64,000 nucleotides of DNA from Haloarcula sp. H-GB4 (GCF_030848575.1 NZ_JAVDDX010000005.1:1-64000), one strand, 5' to 3'. Positions 16,624 to 26,088 are shown, numbered from the stretch's first letter. The notes: generated by a model from the letters alone, not told the origin. Translations and numbers: made by a program.

Positions 16624-17622
16624 TCATAATAGATCCATGACTAGTTTGAACCCGATGAAGTCGATTATCAGTAAGGGTGTGATGAGGAAAAAGAAGTCCT
16701 CAATATACTGTATGAGCTGTCCATGAGTCGAGAACTGTCCATCAGGGACAGAATCATTGACCGTGGCCCCACCGGCAAACGTTCCGCTGGAGGCACTATC
16801 ATACGTGCTGAAATCAGTTAGCAGCGTACTTGACCAAATTAACGCAGTCACTAGTATGCCAAACAACATTAACTTTGCACTCACTTTGATGAATTTTTCA
16901 CCCATGGCATTGACACGCTTCCATGGCCCGACGCTCACGAGTTTAAATGCAAGTAATAGCGGCAACAGCGCGTACGTTACGTAGATAATCAACATACGCA
17001 GAACGAGTATCAGTATCAGGCCAAGTCCAGTGATGAGCATAAGACCTGCAGCAAGTAATCCCCAGTTGTAGCCGACGTACAATCCGACTTCGTCCATTAC
17101 AGCCCGGGTAATTGTTACGCCAATACTGAGATCATAGGATGTTTGATAGTACAGCCCAGTGAGTGTGTGCGTGAACGCAACAAAAAACGCTATCAGCTCA
17201 CGTGACATCAAGATTGCTACGAAGTACTTTGTCACCTTTTCCAGATGCAACTGTAGATCAGCTGAATCCGCTCCTGGGAAATACTGCGCCATCAAGAGGA
17301 TATACAGAAACGACAGGCCAGCCACTGCCACATACGCACTGAATGATATCTTCCAGAGCGTATTTAATACGCTAACGTTCGCCGGATTGGGGTAAAAAAG
17401 GAACATCTCATAACCGAGAGAGAATATCATCGACAGAGTGTCCAGAAGCCCCGAAACGGCGTTCGTCAGAAACCATTCGATTCCGTTTTTGAACAGTTGG
17501 TATAGGTCGGGGATGCCCGGGAAGTCAATCTGAAGTAGCAACAACGCAGCCACTACCCCACGAGTGACAGTGGCTTGCTCTGCAGTCCCTTCCGATTTTT
17601 TTCTCCTCCCGTCAATTACCAT
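16624..17622 (-). CDS. Third VirB6/TrbL-like membrane protein, first gene of the leftward operon
   Basis: 332 residues with six or seven hydrophobic helices. It is more distant from the other two but keeps the same plan: an amphipathic N-terminal helix, a long helix after FYPNPANVSVLNTLWKIS, a central LILVLRMLIIYVTYALLPLL block, the counterpart of the LLVARQVVV helix, and GPWKR where the others have GPLKYG. It has no long tail. It faces the S16-protease gene across a 95-bp divergent promoter region, so both arms of the locus can be switched together. Confidence 0.72.
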   Translation of the reverse strand: MVIDGRRKKSEGTAEQATVTRGVVAALLLLQIDFPGIPDLYQLFKNGIEWFLTNAVSGLLDTLSMIFSLGYEMFLFYPNPANVSVLNTLWKISFSAYVAVAGLSFLYILLMAQYFPGADSADLQLHLEKVTKYFVAILMSRELIAFFVAFTHTLTGLYYQTSYDLSIGVTITRAVMDEVGLYVGYNWGLLAAGLMLITGLGLILILVLRMLIIYVTYALLPLLLAFKLVSVGPWKRVNAMGEKFIKVSAKLMLFGILVTALIWSSTLLTDFSTYDSASSGTFAGGATVNDSVPDGQFSTHGQLIQYIEDFFFLITPLLIIDFIGFKLVMDLL

Positions 17623-17717
17623 TTCAAATATTCGGTCCGTGAATTTAGATGTTTATTCCACTAAGGTAAAGGTTATTATATACCAGATACTTCTTTGTAT
17701 ATGCAGAGGATTGTCCT
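17623..17717. promoter_or_regulatory. Divergent promoter region between the two arms of the second secretion locus
   Basis: Only 95 bp separate the start of the leftward VirB6-like gene (17622) from the GTG of the rightward S16 gene (17718). The region is AT-rich. A TATA-like TTATATACC at 17675-17683 is placed to give a short leader for the rightward gene; GAATAAACAT on the minus strand (about 17650-17659) could serve the leftward operon. Confidence 0.5.
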
Positions 17718-18446
17718 GTGAATACGGACCGTACACTCATCCTATTGCTGGTTGGCATCGTTGTTCTGAATCTGAGCTGGACAGGCGCAGTCAATAACCG
17801 GACCGGATCGCTTGAAAGTCGCGTTGAGACTGTTGAACAGGATCAAGAATCTATGGCCGTCTTTGCAGGTACGAACCAATCACGCAGTGATACGACATCT
17901 GCCACGGCGTCATTGTATGCGTACAACACAGCCACAGGCAAGGCAACGGTCGTGCCGGCGGAAATAGATGCTGTCCCAGCCAGCGGCGTATATCTGGACG
18001 TAGCGCCGGTCGCACATACTGCTACGGTTCAGCGTTCCATCGTGCATGCATGGTCAGTAGCCAACGAGAGCCAGTCTCCGCCACCATATCGTGGCACTGT
18101 CATCAGGATCAACCCGCCAGAGAGTTGGGATACCGTTGGCGGTGGGAGTGCTGCACTTTCATTGGCATCTGGATTTGCTGCAACGAACCCCTGTATTGAA
18201 TTGAACGGAAGCGTCGCCATGACTGGCGGTCTGACGCGGTCTGGGACGGTTATTGAGGTGCAACACGTGCGTGAAAAGGCCGTTGCAGCAAAAGATCGGG
18301 GCGTTACTGTGTTTGTGGTTCCACAGGGACAAGCAGTGGATGTGGATGGCATTCGAGTCGTTGAGGTCGCAACCTTCGCCGAAGCGACCAACTACACTCT
18401 GGGACGAACTCCCGTATGCCGGTCTGAGGCGGCAAAACTAAATTGA
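17718..18446 (+). CDS. Exported Lon-type (S16) serine protease domain protein
   Basis: 242 residues from GTG 17718. A hydrophobic segment at residues 7-22 acts as signal anchor, so the domain should lie outside the cell. Residues 125-225 match the Lon protease domain: GGGSAALSLASGFA with Ser144 at the position of the Lon nucleophile, the VAMTGGLTRSGTV strand pair (AMTGEITLRG in Lon), and VREKAVAAKDRGV with Lys187 at the catalytic lysine. The Ser-Lys distance is 43 residues, the same as Ser679-Lys722 in E. coli Lon. There is no AAA+ module and no PDZ domain. A protease here could process the pilin candidate downstream or remodel surface proteins; that is inference. Confidence 0.8.
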   Translation: MNTDRTLILLLVGIVVLNLSWTGAVNNRTGSLESRVETVEQDQESMAVFAGTNQSRSDTTSATASLYAYNTATGKATVVPAEIDAVPASGVYLDVAPVAHTATVQRSIVHAWSVANESQSPPPYRGTVIRINPPESWDTVGGGSAALSLASGFAATNPCIELNGSVAMTGGLTRSGTVIEVQHVREKAVAAKDRGVTVFVVPQGQAVDVDGIRVVEVATFAEATNYTLGRTPVCRSEAAKLN

Positions 18447-18497
18447 GTATGCCGGATAAATGTTAATGCATGCATGATAGTTCAAAAACCACTAGAC

Positions 18498-18507
18498 TTA
18501 TTTTATA
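18498..18507 (+). promoter_or_regulatory. TATA element of the pilin-candidate gene
   Basis: TTATTTTATA is centred about 25-26 nt before the ATG at 18527, as expected for a nearly leaderless haloarchaeal transcript. This supports ATG 18527 over the in-frame ATG 21 nt further on. Confidence 0.55.
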
Positions 18508-18526
18508 GCAGCAAAATCTGTATAAT

Positions 18527-18880
18527 ATGGCACAGTGGAGTGCTGGTATGGAAAGAATTGACACGAAAGAAATATTCAAGATCATGATACTGACATTCGT
18601 GGTCTTGAACGTCTTCGTAAGCCCCGTCGCAGCAGATACCGCCGATAAACAGAAAAAAGAGCTCAAAAACCAAATGAATCAGGTCGGTGATTTCCTTGCG
18701 ATTGTCATCGCTGCAGTCGCAATTCCGAACGGTGCTTTCGGTGTGTTCCAGTACATGACAGCTGGCACCGACAGCGAACAGAGCGACACGGGACGGAAAC
18801 GAATCCGAAACTCCTTCATTGGCGTGGCAGGGGCTACCGCTGTGATGACAGCTGTACAGTTGTTGAACGCTCTCATCTAA
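18527..18880 (+). CDS. VirB2/TrbC-like pilin candidate
   Basis: 117 residues. A hydrophobic signal segment (residues 17-34) ends in SPVAADTA, a plausible cleavage site. The mature part has a charged stretch and two hydrophobic helices (about 52-78, FLAIVIAAVAIPNGAFGVFQ, and 95-116, SFIGVAGATAVMTAVQLLNA) separated by a short loop rich in charged residues. Size, signal peptide and the two-helix hairpin are the hallmarks of VirB2/TrbC pilins and of archaeal relatives such as CedA1. It lies between the exported protease and the large surface protein. Sequence similarity to bacterial pilins is too low to judge by eye, so this rests on architecture and context. Confidence 0.65.
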   Translation: MAQWSAGMERIDTKEIFKIMILTFVVLNVFVSPVAADTADKQKKELKNQMNQVGDFLAIVIAAVAIPNGAFGVFQYMTAGTDSEQSDTGRKRIRNSFIGVAGATAVMTAVQLLNALI

Positions 18881-18913
18881 GGTGTAGTAAGCGGTCACGT
18901 CAGTTTCAATATC

Positions 18914-20710
18914 ATGCATCAACTTATCTGGACCTCAGGAATCATTTTTTTCGTGGTCCTTGCCCTGTCGCTACCTGCACAGGGGACGTTATCAGGGGCA
19001 GAAGAGCGAGTTTTCCTCTCCGGAGATGTCGACAAAGACCCAGACTCAGTGTCCGGTGACCTGAGTGACGGGGGCAAGACATTTGCGAAGATTGGCGATT
19101 TGACATTCCGTACAAGTAAGCCCCAGTACGAAATTACGGACACCACTTTGCATGATTACCAACGGAACAGCTTAGATCGGTTAGACACCGGTGTGCGCCA
19201 CGCACGGGCCATGCCGCAATCCGATCAGCGAAACACTGCACTAATAAAAAATGCACACGTAACGTTACTCGGGATTCACGGTGGTGCACAACCGCAATTC
19301 AGTTCCAGGTCATCACCGATGTTTATTGGCGCCGACGGAACTGTCCTGAACCACGCTGACTACCGCGTTCCAGAAGACATTCCTAGAGACGGTAGCTGTT
19401 CTGGCAAAGATTACGACACTTCTGACTGGGATGTTGACGAAGACGGGAGAGACGAGGAAGTCTACATCGATGGCTCCCAGACGTGCTGGGAGTACGAACT
19501 GCACACAGAGATGAAACGCTGGGTTACTGTTGATGGGAGGCGCATATCCGGAGGTGATACGATCTCTTACAGCGGCCTATCGTCGAATTCACCCCAACAA
19601 CTCACTGTCCACGCCGAAATCTCAGTCAGAGTTGAACGCACAACAAAAAAATACAACTGGGATCCACACGATGGATATGGCGATGCTCCATCTGATGGAA
19701 CTTGGCAGCGATCACAGACGGATGTTGATGACCGGTACCGGTTCGATCAGATCCAGGTTAGTGATAGTCAAGAAGTCGTTGTGACAGACGCGGGCGAGAT
19801 TGAGGTGGAACAGACTGTTGTTGAAACCGATGGAAATATGAAACATCTTATTCTCACGATACAGGGACCACGGAACGGGCAGACTGTGTCTCCATCGAAA
19901 CTCGAAGACCGGAAACTCTGGAGCTATCTGGCGATGGGTTCCGACTATTCAGTAGATGGCACGTGGCGGACGTATTCAACGCGCCAGTATGATTCAGTGA
20001 ATCTATATGAGCCAGATGGTGATGTTTCGATGGATTCGAACCCGCCACACGTTCCACAGACGCAGCTGGTTGGGATGGACAGAAAACCGACAGTGACAGC
20101 GGTCGGATCTGGCTCCGCTAAGACTCAGGTTATCGGATATCAAGGGCACAACATCGATGTTTCACAATCCCTCCAATCCGGCGTGGAGATTACACCAAGA
20201 CAACCAGTTGCATACCACCGCATTGTCATCACCAATGCTGAACAGCCTGTGACAGATCTAGTCACGATTCATGGACAATCGGTACCCGTAGATGTTGATA
20301 AGCGAGTGGAACGGCGCAAACCGAGTGTGAAAATAAGGCAAGTCGGCTCCGGTAATTCGTTACAGATTCACGTTGAGGACCCTGAGACAGGCCACCCCAT
20401 CTCAGGCCGCAAAGTGAACCTTCAGGGAGCAGTCCCTAAGTCACCTACTGCCTCAGGCAATGCTGTAACAGACGCAAACGGAGATGTGGAAGCCACCCGT
20501 GTGAACGCATATGTCCAAGCTACTGTTGACCACGACGACTTTCAGTCCGTCTCGAATAGAGCGTTCTATGACAAGTCGACAGCGGCAAGGACATTCCTTC
20601 CGGATGTCCTCTTGCTGTCACGGCTCCATTCGCTTGTATTGACGCTTTCGTTGATAACACCGCTTCTGTTCTTGTACGGTTACATCCGGCACTTTGGCTT
20701 CTTCGAGTGA
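18914..20710 (+). CDS. Large secreted, C-terminally anchored surface protein
   Basis: 598 residues. N-terminal signal segment (residues 4-23) and a C-terminal membrane helix (about 572-590, ending FLYGY) leave nearly all of the protein outside the cell. The ectodomain is beta-rich; residues 478-545 (VEDPETGHPISGRKVNLQGA onwards) resemble carboxypeptidase-regulatory or Ig-like repeats with a DANGD turn. The final helix and tail correspond to the partial gene at 1-357. It starts 33 nt after the pilin candidate, so both are probably co-transcribed. I suggest a structural or adhesive surface component of the secretion apparatus. Confidence 0.8.
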   Translation: MHQLIWTSGIIFFVVLALSLPAQGTLSGAEERVFLSGDVDKDPDSVSGDLSDGGKTFAKIGDLTFRTSKPQYEITDTTLHDYQRNSLDRLDTGVRHARAMPQSDQRNTALIKNAHVTLLGIHGGAQPQFSSRSSPMFIGADGTVLNHADYRVPEDIPRDGSCSGKDYDTSDWDVDEDGRDEEVYIDGSQTCWEYELHTEMKRWVTVDGRRISGGDTISYSGLSSNSPQQLTVHAEISVRVERTTKKYNWDPHDGYGDAPSDGTWQRSQTDVDDRYRFDQIQVSDSQEVVVTDAGEIEVEQTVVETDGNMKHLILTIQGPRNGQTVSPSKLEDRKLWSYLAMGSDYSVDGTWRTYSTRQYDSVNLYEPDGDVSMDSNPPHVPQTQLVGMDRKPTVTAVGSGSAKTQVIGYQGHNIDVSQSLQSGVEITPRQPVAYHRIVITNAEQPVTDLVTIHGQSVPVDVDKRVERRKPSVKIRQVGSGNSLQIHVEDPETGHPISGRKVNLQGAVPKSPTASGNAVTDANGDVEATRVNAYVQATVDHDDFQSVSNRAFYDKSTAARTFLPDVLLLSRLHSLVLTLSLITPLLFLYGYIRHFGFFE

Positions 20711-22060
20711 GTTGTCTCAGGACATTACTCACCCAGTTCACACACGGCTGAAAGCGGGGTCAAGCGTTCATTCGTTTCTCGTCAGCTCATGCGACAACCC
20801 GGCTACACGGACGAGTATAGTCTTCTTACTGCGACCGGCCTCAGACGCCTTCTTCAGAACGTACATGTCGCGACTTCCTGTATCGAAGTTAGATACGTTT
20901 GATGATATGGTATCCAGCTGGCGGGAGCTAACCTGTGACAGTGGGGGCTGCATAAGTTCTGAATAAATCGGGAGAGATGACGTGAGCACAACTATCCTGG
21001 TAGTCTGCTGGTTTCCACGCACTGCTGTCGGCGTTTTTCATTGGGTCTAACAGTCGCACTAATCACTCAAGCGGTAATTCCCGATCGAGCTGACTCACTG
21101 GCAGGAGATTCATACTATCCGTTCGCGTTCATCAGTGCCTTCACAGATGACTGGATATATTCGACAGTCTCTACGAAATACAGGTGGCCATCACTGGTTG
21201 ACAGTCGAAACTCTGTGAGAGACAACGCCGCAGCTACTGGATACCGCCGGTTGTATCGTAAACGGACGAGACGACGTGGTTGCCAAAGGATACGCTGAGG
21301 ATTTACTTCCTGATACAGTGGTCGATCAAAGGTTCGCCACTGTGTCTGTGGCTGATTTTCTAGATGTTCTCTCAGTGCACTGGTGCCCCAATTCGGATCC
21401 AGATATCCCTGTGGGTCTTTAGCAATTATACGCTGTTCGGTGTGATCTGTACTGTTGCATAACGGTACCTGAATGGGGAAGCGGTAATTAAGCCGCCGTG
21501 TGCCCGGCTGGGACTTATTCTTTCAAAACTGGTATCACTTCACTCTGGCTCAGAGGTCGCGTTTCAACACAGCAGCGTGCTCCGCTGAAAAATATACCAT
21601 TTGACGGTAGTAGCAGACACTAACATACCAAACTTCTCGGAGTGTATTAGGTAAGCAAACACGGAGTGTGTGAATGACGTGTGTTGGTATCTCTACCGGC
21701 GGAGTGGGTGAGTGGACGGGGCTTGACCCGGAGCAGTTCATAGGCGCCTCTGGTATGCTGGCCGGTATGCGTTTCACATACGTCGTGACGGTAAACTGAC
21801 GAACGGGGAGTTTGCTGAATCGCTCTACCTGTGGACCGCAGGTGCATGACTATACTTAGTCGGAGATTTCACACTGCTACCGGGAGATAGTCGCTCCCAA
21901 CGAAGGCCAACCACTGGACTATTAACACAGAAACGATGCCATCCTGGGTATGTTCTGACTGCCATCGCTACTAGAAGAGTAACACCTGTGAAAGAGTGTG
22001 AACGTGTCGAGCGTTGCTCCAAGTCAGTGCATACCGACGAGTGGTCATCGCCATTATTTT
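20711..22060. other. 1.35-kb gap with gene relics but no intact gene
   Basis: No convincing complete gene. Some stretches look coding but are broken. From about 21041 one frame runs to 21211 (DDWIYSTVSTKYRWPSL), and a second frame continues to 21420 (DTAGCIVNGRDDVVAKGYAE and then ATVSVADFLDVLS), as expected after a frameshift. At 21674-21799 a 41-codon frame ends RFTYVVTVN, while an overlapping frame ends LTNGEFAESLYLWTAGA at 21849. I cannot name the ancestral genes. The stretch separates the rightward surface-protein operon from the leftward VirB4 operon. Confidence 0.5.
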
Positions 22061-24457
22061 TCAGGAGAGAGCGCTTGAAGCATTCACATTGAGTATCTGT
22101 TCGACTGCCTGCTCTTCGTGGTCCGGAATGTCGCTCCATTCAATAAGATCGTTATCGTACAGGAAAGCCCACACGTTCATATCACCATCTATGACGTGGT
22201 GCTCGAAGTCATTCGACATCACCCGCATACGCATTTTCCCAGCATCAGACACGGAGAGAAGTGATTCGGAGTAGTCTGCCGAGTTCCCGGCCTGAGCTTG
22301 GAGCACGAAGTCCCGTTCACGAGGTGTCAAGTCAAGAGCATCGATGGCTTCTTCGCCGATATCTTGATGTCGCATCAGTGCCCGAATATCACACTGGTCG
22401 TAGATTTCTTTCGCCTTCGGATCAGTCATGAACTCATCGACAGTCTGACTGATAAGCGTCAGGCCACTTCCGTAGTGGCGGCTGTGCCGGGCAAACAGGT
22501 TCAGCATATCCAGCGCCTGTTCATGACCGAGCATATAGTGTGCCTCGTCAATCATCACGACCATCTTCCCAGTACTGGCCTTCGCCCGCTGGAAGAGCCA
22601 GTCAAGCACGATGTGCATAATCAGCCCTTCGTTTGACCCATCAGCAACGCTCGAAAGATCAAACTGAACAACCCGGTCTTGCAGATGAACGTTCGTGTCT
22701 CCATTGAGGTTTGCGCGCTGTCCACCCTTCTTGAACTCTTCTAATCCAAGGAGAACACTTTGGGCATAGTCTGCGAGCCGTTCAGCTTGTTCGCGGTCCT
22801 CGATACTAGTTTCAGTATTGATCGTTGTAATTTCTGACTGAACGGTTTCTGGCACGTTGAGGAACTCACCAGGTGGTGATCCATTTGCCATTCGTGCAAG
22901 AACGTCTAACACATCCTGAATTACAGGGCTTTGCTGATTGTGCGTACTCACGTCTTTAGTAATACCCTGCTCAAGGTACGCGTAGCGGATTGCACGGCGG
23001 AGTACGCCCTCCTCCTCTTTACTGAGTTCTCGTTTCCCCTGGAAATGTGACTCGAACAGCCCCATTACACTCCGGATTTTGTCATCGTATGGGTCTCCCT
23101 CAACGTCATCAATATTATCGACCTGTTTGATGTCTAAGGGGTTAATTCGCGACCGCCCGTCAATGGTCACGCGCTGGCCGTCTACAGCTTCGACAACATC
23201 GCCGAAACCACCGACGGGATCGATAATCAGGACTTCTGTCTCCGGATCCATCATTAGGCGCCGCCACAGAGTAAGCTTGGCCAGATATGACTTCCCAGAC
23301 CCGATCTTTCCGGATATCAGCATATTATGGCCCGACTGTTCGAACCGGTCCACAACAATAGGCGCATTTGTCGACATATGGAACCCCATCAGAACACCGG
23401 TCGATTCCACGACTGATCGATCAGTGAAGGGGAATGCAGTACCCAATGCATCAAGATCCATAATCTGTGTGTTCCGGATCTGATCACTCGCTAACGGCGC
23501 CATTGACTGTTGTGCCTGTAGCTGCCGGTCGTAGAGTGTTGTCACCTTTGCGTTCACTTGTGAGAGAATCTGCTTGAGTTCCTGCGTGCCTTCGTTGAGA
23601 GTGTCTTCGTCGTCAGCCAAAATCTCGAAATACACGCCGAAGTCGAATAGCTTTGTAGATCCCTCTGTTAGTCCCTCTCGGAGTCGTTCAACGTGTTGCA
23701 ACTGGTTTTCTTCTTCGATGGTGTTGAGTTTCCCATCGTTCTTTTTCCGCCGGATCTGCGAGGTAAGCCGTGTCGCCCGAACATTGAGTTTCTGTTGCAT
23801 CTTGTCAGAGCTTCGAGGAAAAATGTGGTATGACACACGGAGTTCTGTTCCATTAACTGACAGCCCGTTAGTGAAGAGCTTATCCAGCCAACCGGGGGCC
23901 ACACGACTCGGGTAATCCGCGATAATAAGTGATCGAGCATACTTTTCAGTTCCTTGATCGCCGAGCCGTTTGATGTAACTCTTTGACTCGATTATCCGCT
24001 CAGGAGACACGGCCAACCCGGCCGATTCAGAGCGCTCGATGGGGTCATTGATTACCCCAGTCCGCCCGTTTTTGACGCTGTTTTGGTCCCGCTTGACGTT
24101 TTCAATATATTGTGCCAGTTTTTCTTGAGTGATTGTTTCGCCTGACTGCTGTAGCCGGCGTGCGGCCTCAGTCACTACGTCATCGTCAGCAGTATCCACT
24201 GACGTGTTAGAGTCGTCAGAGCTTAGTATTGAGGAAAGTGTGCTATCCGTTGGCGCGGATTGGTTCCCATCCCGAGATAAGACGGCTGATATAGCGACAC
24301 CCGCTGTTCCAAGTACCATCGCCCCGCCAAACAGCAGTCCGAAGGATGGCCAGACGCCATACGTGCTAATCACCCATTCGAGCCCAAGCAGTGCATACAC
24401 GGATTTTGTCATTGATGCGATGCCACCGATCTGGAACAGTATTAGCAGTTGTTGCAT
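22061..24457 (-). CDS. virB4-like: VirB4/HerA-like secretion ATPase of the second locus
   Basis: 798 residues. Two hydrophobic stretches near residues 15-60 could anchor it. Walker A is ISGKIGSGKSYLAKL (about residues 380-394), Walker B MVVMIDEAHYMLG (about 631-643), and an LTLISQTVDEF segment follows, as in the 1084-residue VirB4 at 2914-6168. It lacks the long N-terminal domain of that protein, which appears here as the separate gene upstream. It would energise the second secretion system. The 7-nt gap from 24465-25586 shows co-translation. Confidence 0.87.
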   Translation of the reverse strand: MQQLLILFQIGGIASMTKSVYALLGLEWVISTYGVWPSFGLLFGGAMVLGTAGVAISAVLSRDGNQSAPTDSTLSSILSSDDSNTSVDTADDDVVTEAARRLQQSGETITQEKLAQYIENVKRDQNSVKNGRTGVINDPIERSESAGLAVSPERIIESKSYIKRLGDQGTEKYARSLIIADYPSRVAPGWLDKLFTNGLSVNGTELRVSYHIFPRSSDKMQQKLNVRATRLTSQIRRKKNDGKLNTIEEENQLQHVERLREGLTEGSTKLFDFGVYFEILADDEDTLNEGTQELKQILSQVNAKVTTLYDRQLQAQQSMAPLASDQIRNTQIMDLDALGTAFPFTDRSVVESTGVLMGFHMSTNAPIVVDRFEQSGHNMLISGKIGSGKSYLAKLTLWRRLMMDPETEVLIIDPVGGFGDVVEAVDGQRVTIDGRSRINPLDIKQVDNIDDVEGDPYDDKIRSVMGLFESHFQGKRELSKEEEGVLRRAIRYAYLEQGITKDVSTHNQQSPVIQDVLDVLARMANGSPPGEFLNVPETVQSEITTINTETSIEDREQAERLADYAQSVLLGLEEFKKGGQRANLNGDTNVHLQDRVVQFDLSSVADGSNEGLIMHIVLDWLFQRAKASTGKMVVMIDEAHYMLGHEQALDMLNLFARHSRHYGSGLTLISQTVDEFMTDPKAKEIYDQCDIRALMRHQDIGEEAIDALDLTPRERDFVLQAQAGNSADYSESLLSVSDAGKMRMRVMSNDFEHHVIDGDMNVWAFLYDNDLIEWSDIPDHEEQAVEQILNVNASSALS

Positions 24458-24464
24458 CGGAACT

Positions 24465-25586
24465 TCAGTTATTCATGTAGGTCCTCAGTGTTTGCTCATC
24501 CCCCGACTCAACAGAGTACGGACCATTCAGGAAGACGTCGTTGAGTGGTTGTTCGTTGTTGTAATAGTGGTATAGCACGCTCATGACTTGATCACGGTCG
24601 TCCAGGCGCTCAGTCTGCACATCGAACCGTTGGAGCGCTCGCTCAACTCGATTTAGGCGCGTATCAAGCTCCCGAAGGCATTGTTGCGTACTGATGTCTG
24701 TGTTGTCTGAACTGCTGAAGAAGTCGGCTATTGGCGCCAATGGACCGAACTTTTCAGCGGCCATGTCCAGTAATCCTGAGTCAGTGTTCTGGAATTGGTT
24801 TATCTGTTCGGCCGATATTGGAATCACGATGAAGAATCGTCGCTGTTTCATATCGTTATCGAGAATAAAGCGCTCAAGCCAATTCGGATACAGCCGACGA
24901 CCAAGATTCACCAGTTTGCTATCAGTCGATCGGTGTCGACCCTCAGATATTACATCGTTGAGCCGTTCAACGTGATCCGAAATATCGAATTTTGTCGGAT
25001 ACGCAACGATTTGTATCGGGAAGTCAAGTGTTGCAAGGAAACTTGACTTGAACGCCTCGATAATTTCGGACTTCTTTTCCCCCGTGTGTATCGACCATGA
25101 ACGGGGGCGAACCTCAGTAATACCGACGTACTCATCCTCACCCTTGACAATCATTCCAGCACCATCAACCCCAGTTGGGAGAGTGTCGTCTTTGGCTTCA
25201 AGTACAAACTCGAAATCGATCAAATCCTGCGCGTAGTTTGGTATCGATAATGCACCTAGCTCTGTTGGATCGGTCTGCTGAGGTGGTGCAATTCCACTCG
25301 TCTGTGTCGCAGAGTCCGCACCCTCAACTGCCCCGAAACTGTCGGCCTCAGTCGAACTCTCTTTTGATCCTCCGGACGCTGAGTTTGCCGAATTTGACCC
25401 ATTGTGAGATTGACTGTCAGTGGCTTCGGATACTCCGTCGAAACCGGTTCTGGTTTTTTCAGATATGGCCTCTTGTACTTCCGTGCCACTGTCCATAGCT
25501 GCTCCATCCCTACCGTGCTCTTCTGATTTCTCGGTCACCGTTTTTTCCTCCCCTACAAATCCCGAATCTGACTCATTGGCCGTCAT
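24465..25586 (-). CDS. Split-off VirB4 N-terminal-domain-like protein
   Basis: 373 residues. The first 120 are acidic and Ser-rich. Residues 125-330 contain VLEAKDDTLPTGVDGAGMIV, YVGITEVRPRSWS and RRFFIVIPISAEQINQFQ, the alternating strands and helices expected of the N-terminal domain of VirB4/TrbE-type ATPases (the region that binds VirB3 and the membrane). It is placed between the PrgI-like and ATPase genes with gaps of 4 and 7 nt. In the first locus the corresponding parts are fused into one protein. No ATPase motif is present. Confidence 0.65.
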   Translation of the reverse strand: MTANESDSGFVGEEKTVTEKSEEHGRDGAAMDSGTEVQEAISEKTRTGFDGVSEATDSQSHNGSNSANSASGGSKESSTEADSFGAVEGADSATQTSGIAPPQQTDPTELGALSIPNYAQDLIDFEFVLEAKDDTLPTGVDGAGMIVKGEDEYVGITEVRPRSWSIHTGEKKSEIIEAFKSSFLATLDFPIQIVAYPTKFDISDHVERLNDVISEGRHRSTDSKLVNLGRRLYPNWLERFILDNDMKQRRFFIVIPISAEQINQFQNTDSGLLDMAAEKFGPLAPIADFFSSSDNTDISTQQCLRELDTRLNRVERALQRFDVQTERLDDRDQVMSVLYHYYNNEQPLNDVFLNGPYSVESGDEQTLRTYMNN

Positions 25587-25590
25587 AGTG

Positions 25591-26088
25591 TTATTGTGTC
25601 TTGTCGCCGCTAATTGTGCCTATCTGCTGTGCCCTATCTGAACTCTCTTCATTGGCAAAAGCACCTGTCGCATCTTGGTAAGGAATAGGGGTCCCGTCAG
25701 ACACGGATGTATCCCATTCAAAATCTTCCTCACATGTTTCTGACTGAATTCGCGAGGCTGTGTGAACCCTATTTTCGATTGAAACAGAATCGCGCTCACG
25801 CGTCCGTGGTTTCAAATAATACTCGTTTGGTGTAAGTCGACGCTTAACCGCAGCAGGTGCCCATTCTAGTGGTTGCTGGCCCTCAGGTGTCCTGATTACG
25901 ACTGCAATTACACCAAGAAGCGACACCCCGATCAATGCTAGGGTTGCCACCAGCGGAATTTGGTCTATGAACAAACTGGGAAATACCATTACAAGCGGCA
26001 CTGCTCCAAGTATGACTAACTCGTCAAATGTCAGTCCCATAAAAACATCTGTCCGGAGTATCTCTCCTGGAATCGGTACCGCTTTCAT
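25591..26088 (-). CDS. VirB3/PrgI-like membrane protein
   Basis: 165 residues. Two hydrophobic helices at about 26-42 and 47-66 follow a short N-terminus containing GLTFDELVILG, then a basic segment (AAVKRRLTPNEYYLKPRTRE) and a polar tail. The helix pair plus basic stretch matches the N-terminal head of the 1084-residue VirB4 protein (LGELILFLIPPF onwards). First gene of the leftward three-gene ATPase operon. VirB3/PrgI proteins tether VirB4 to the membrane. Confidence 0.68.
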   Translation of the reverse strand: MKAVPIPGEILRTDVFMGLTFDELVILGAVPLVMVFPSLFIDQIPLVATLALIGVSLLGVIAVVIRTPEGQQPLEWAPAAVKRRLTPNEYYLKPRTRERDSVSIENRVHTASRIQSETCEEDFEWDTSVSDGTPIPYQDATGAFANEESSDRAQQIGTISGDKTQ

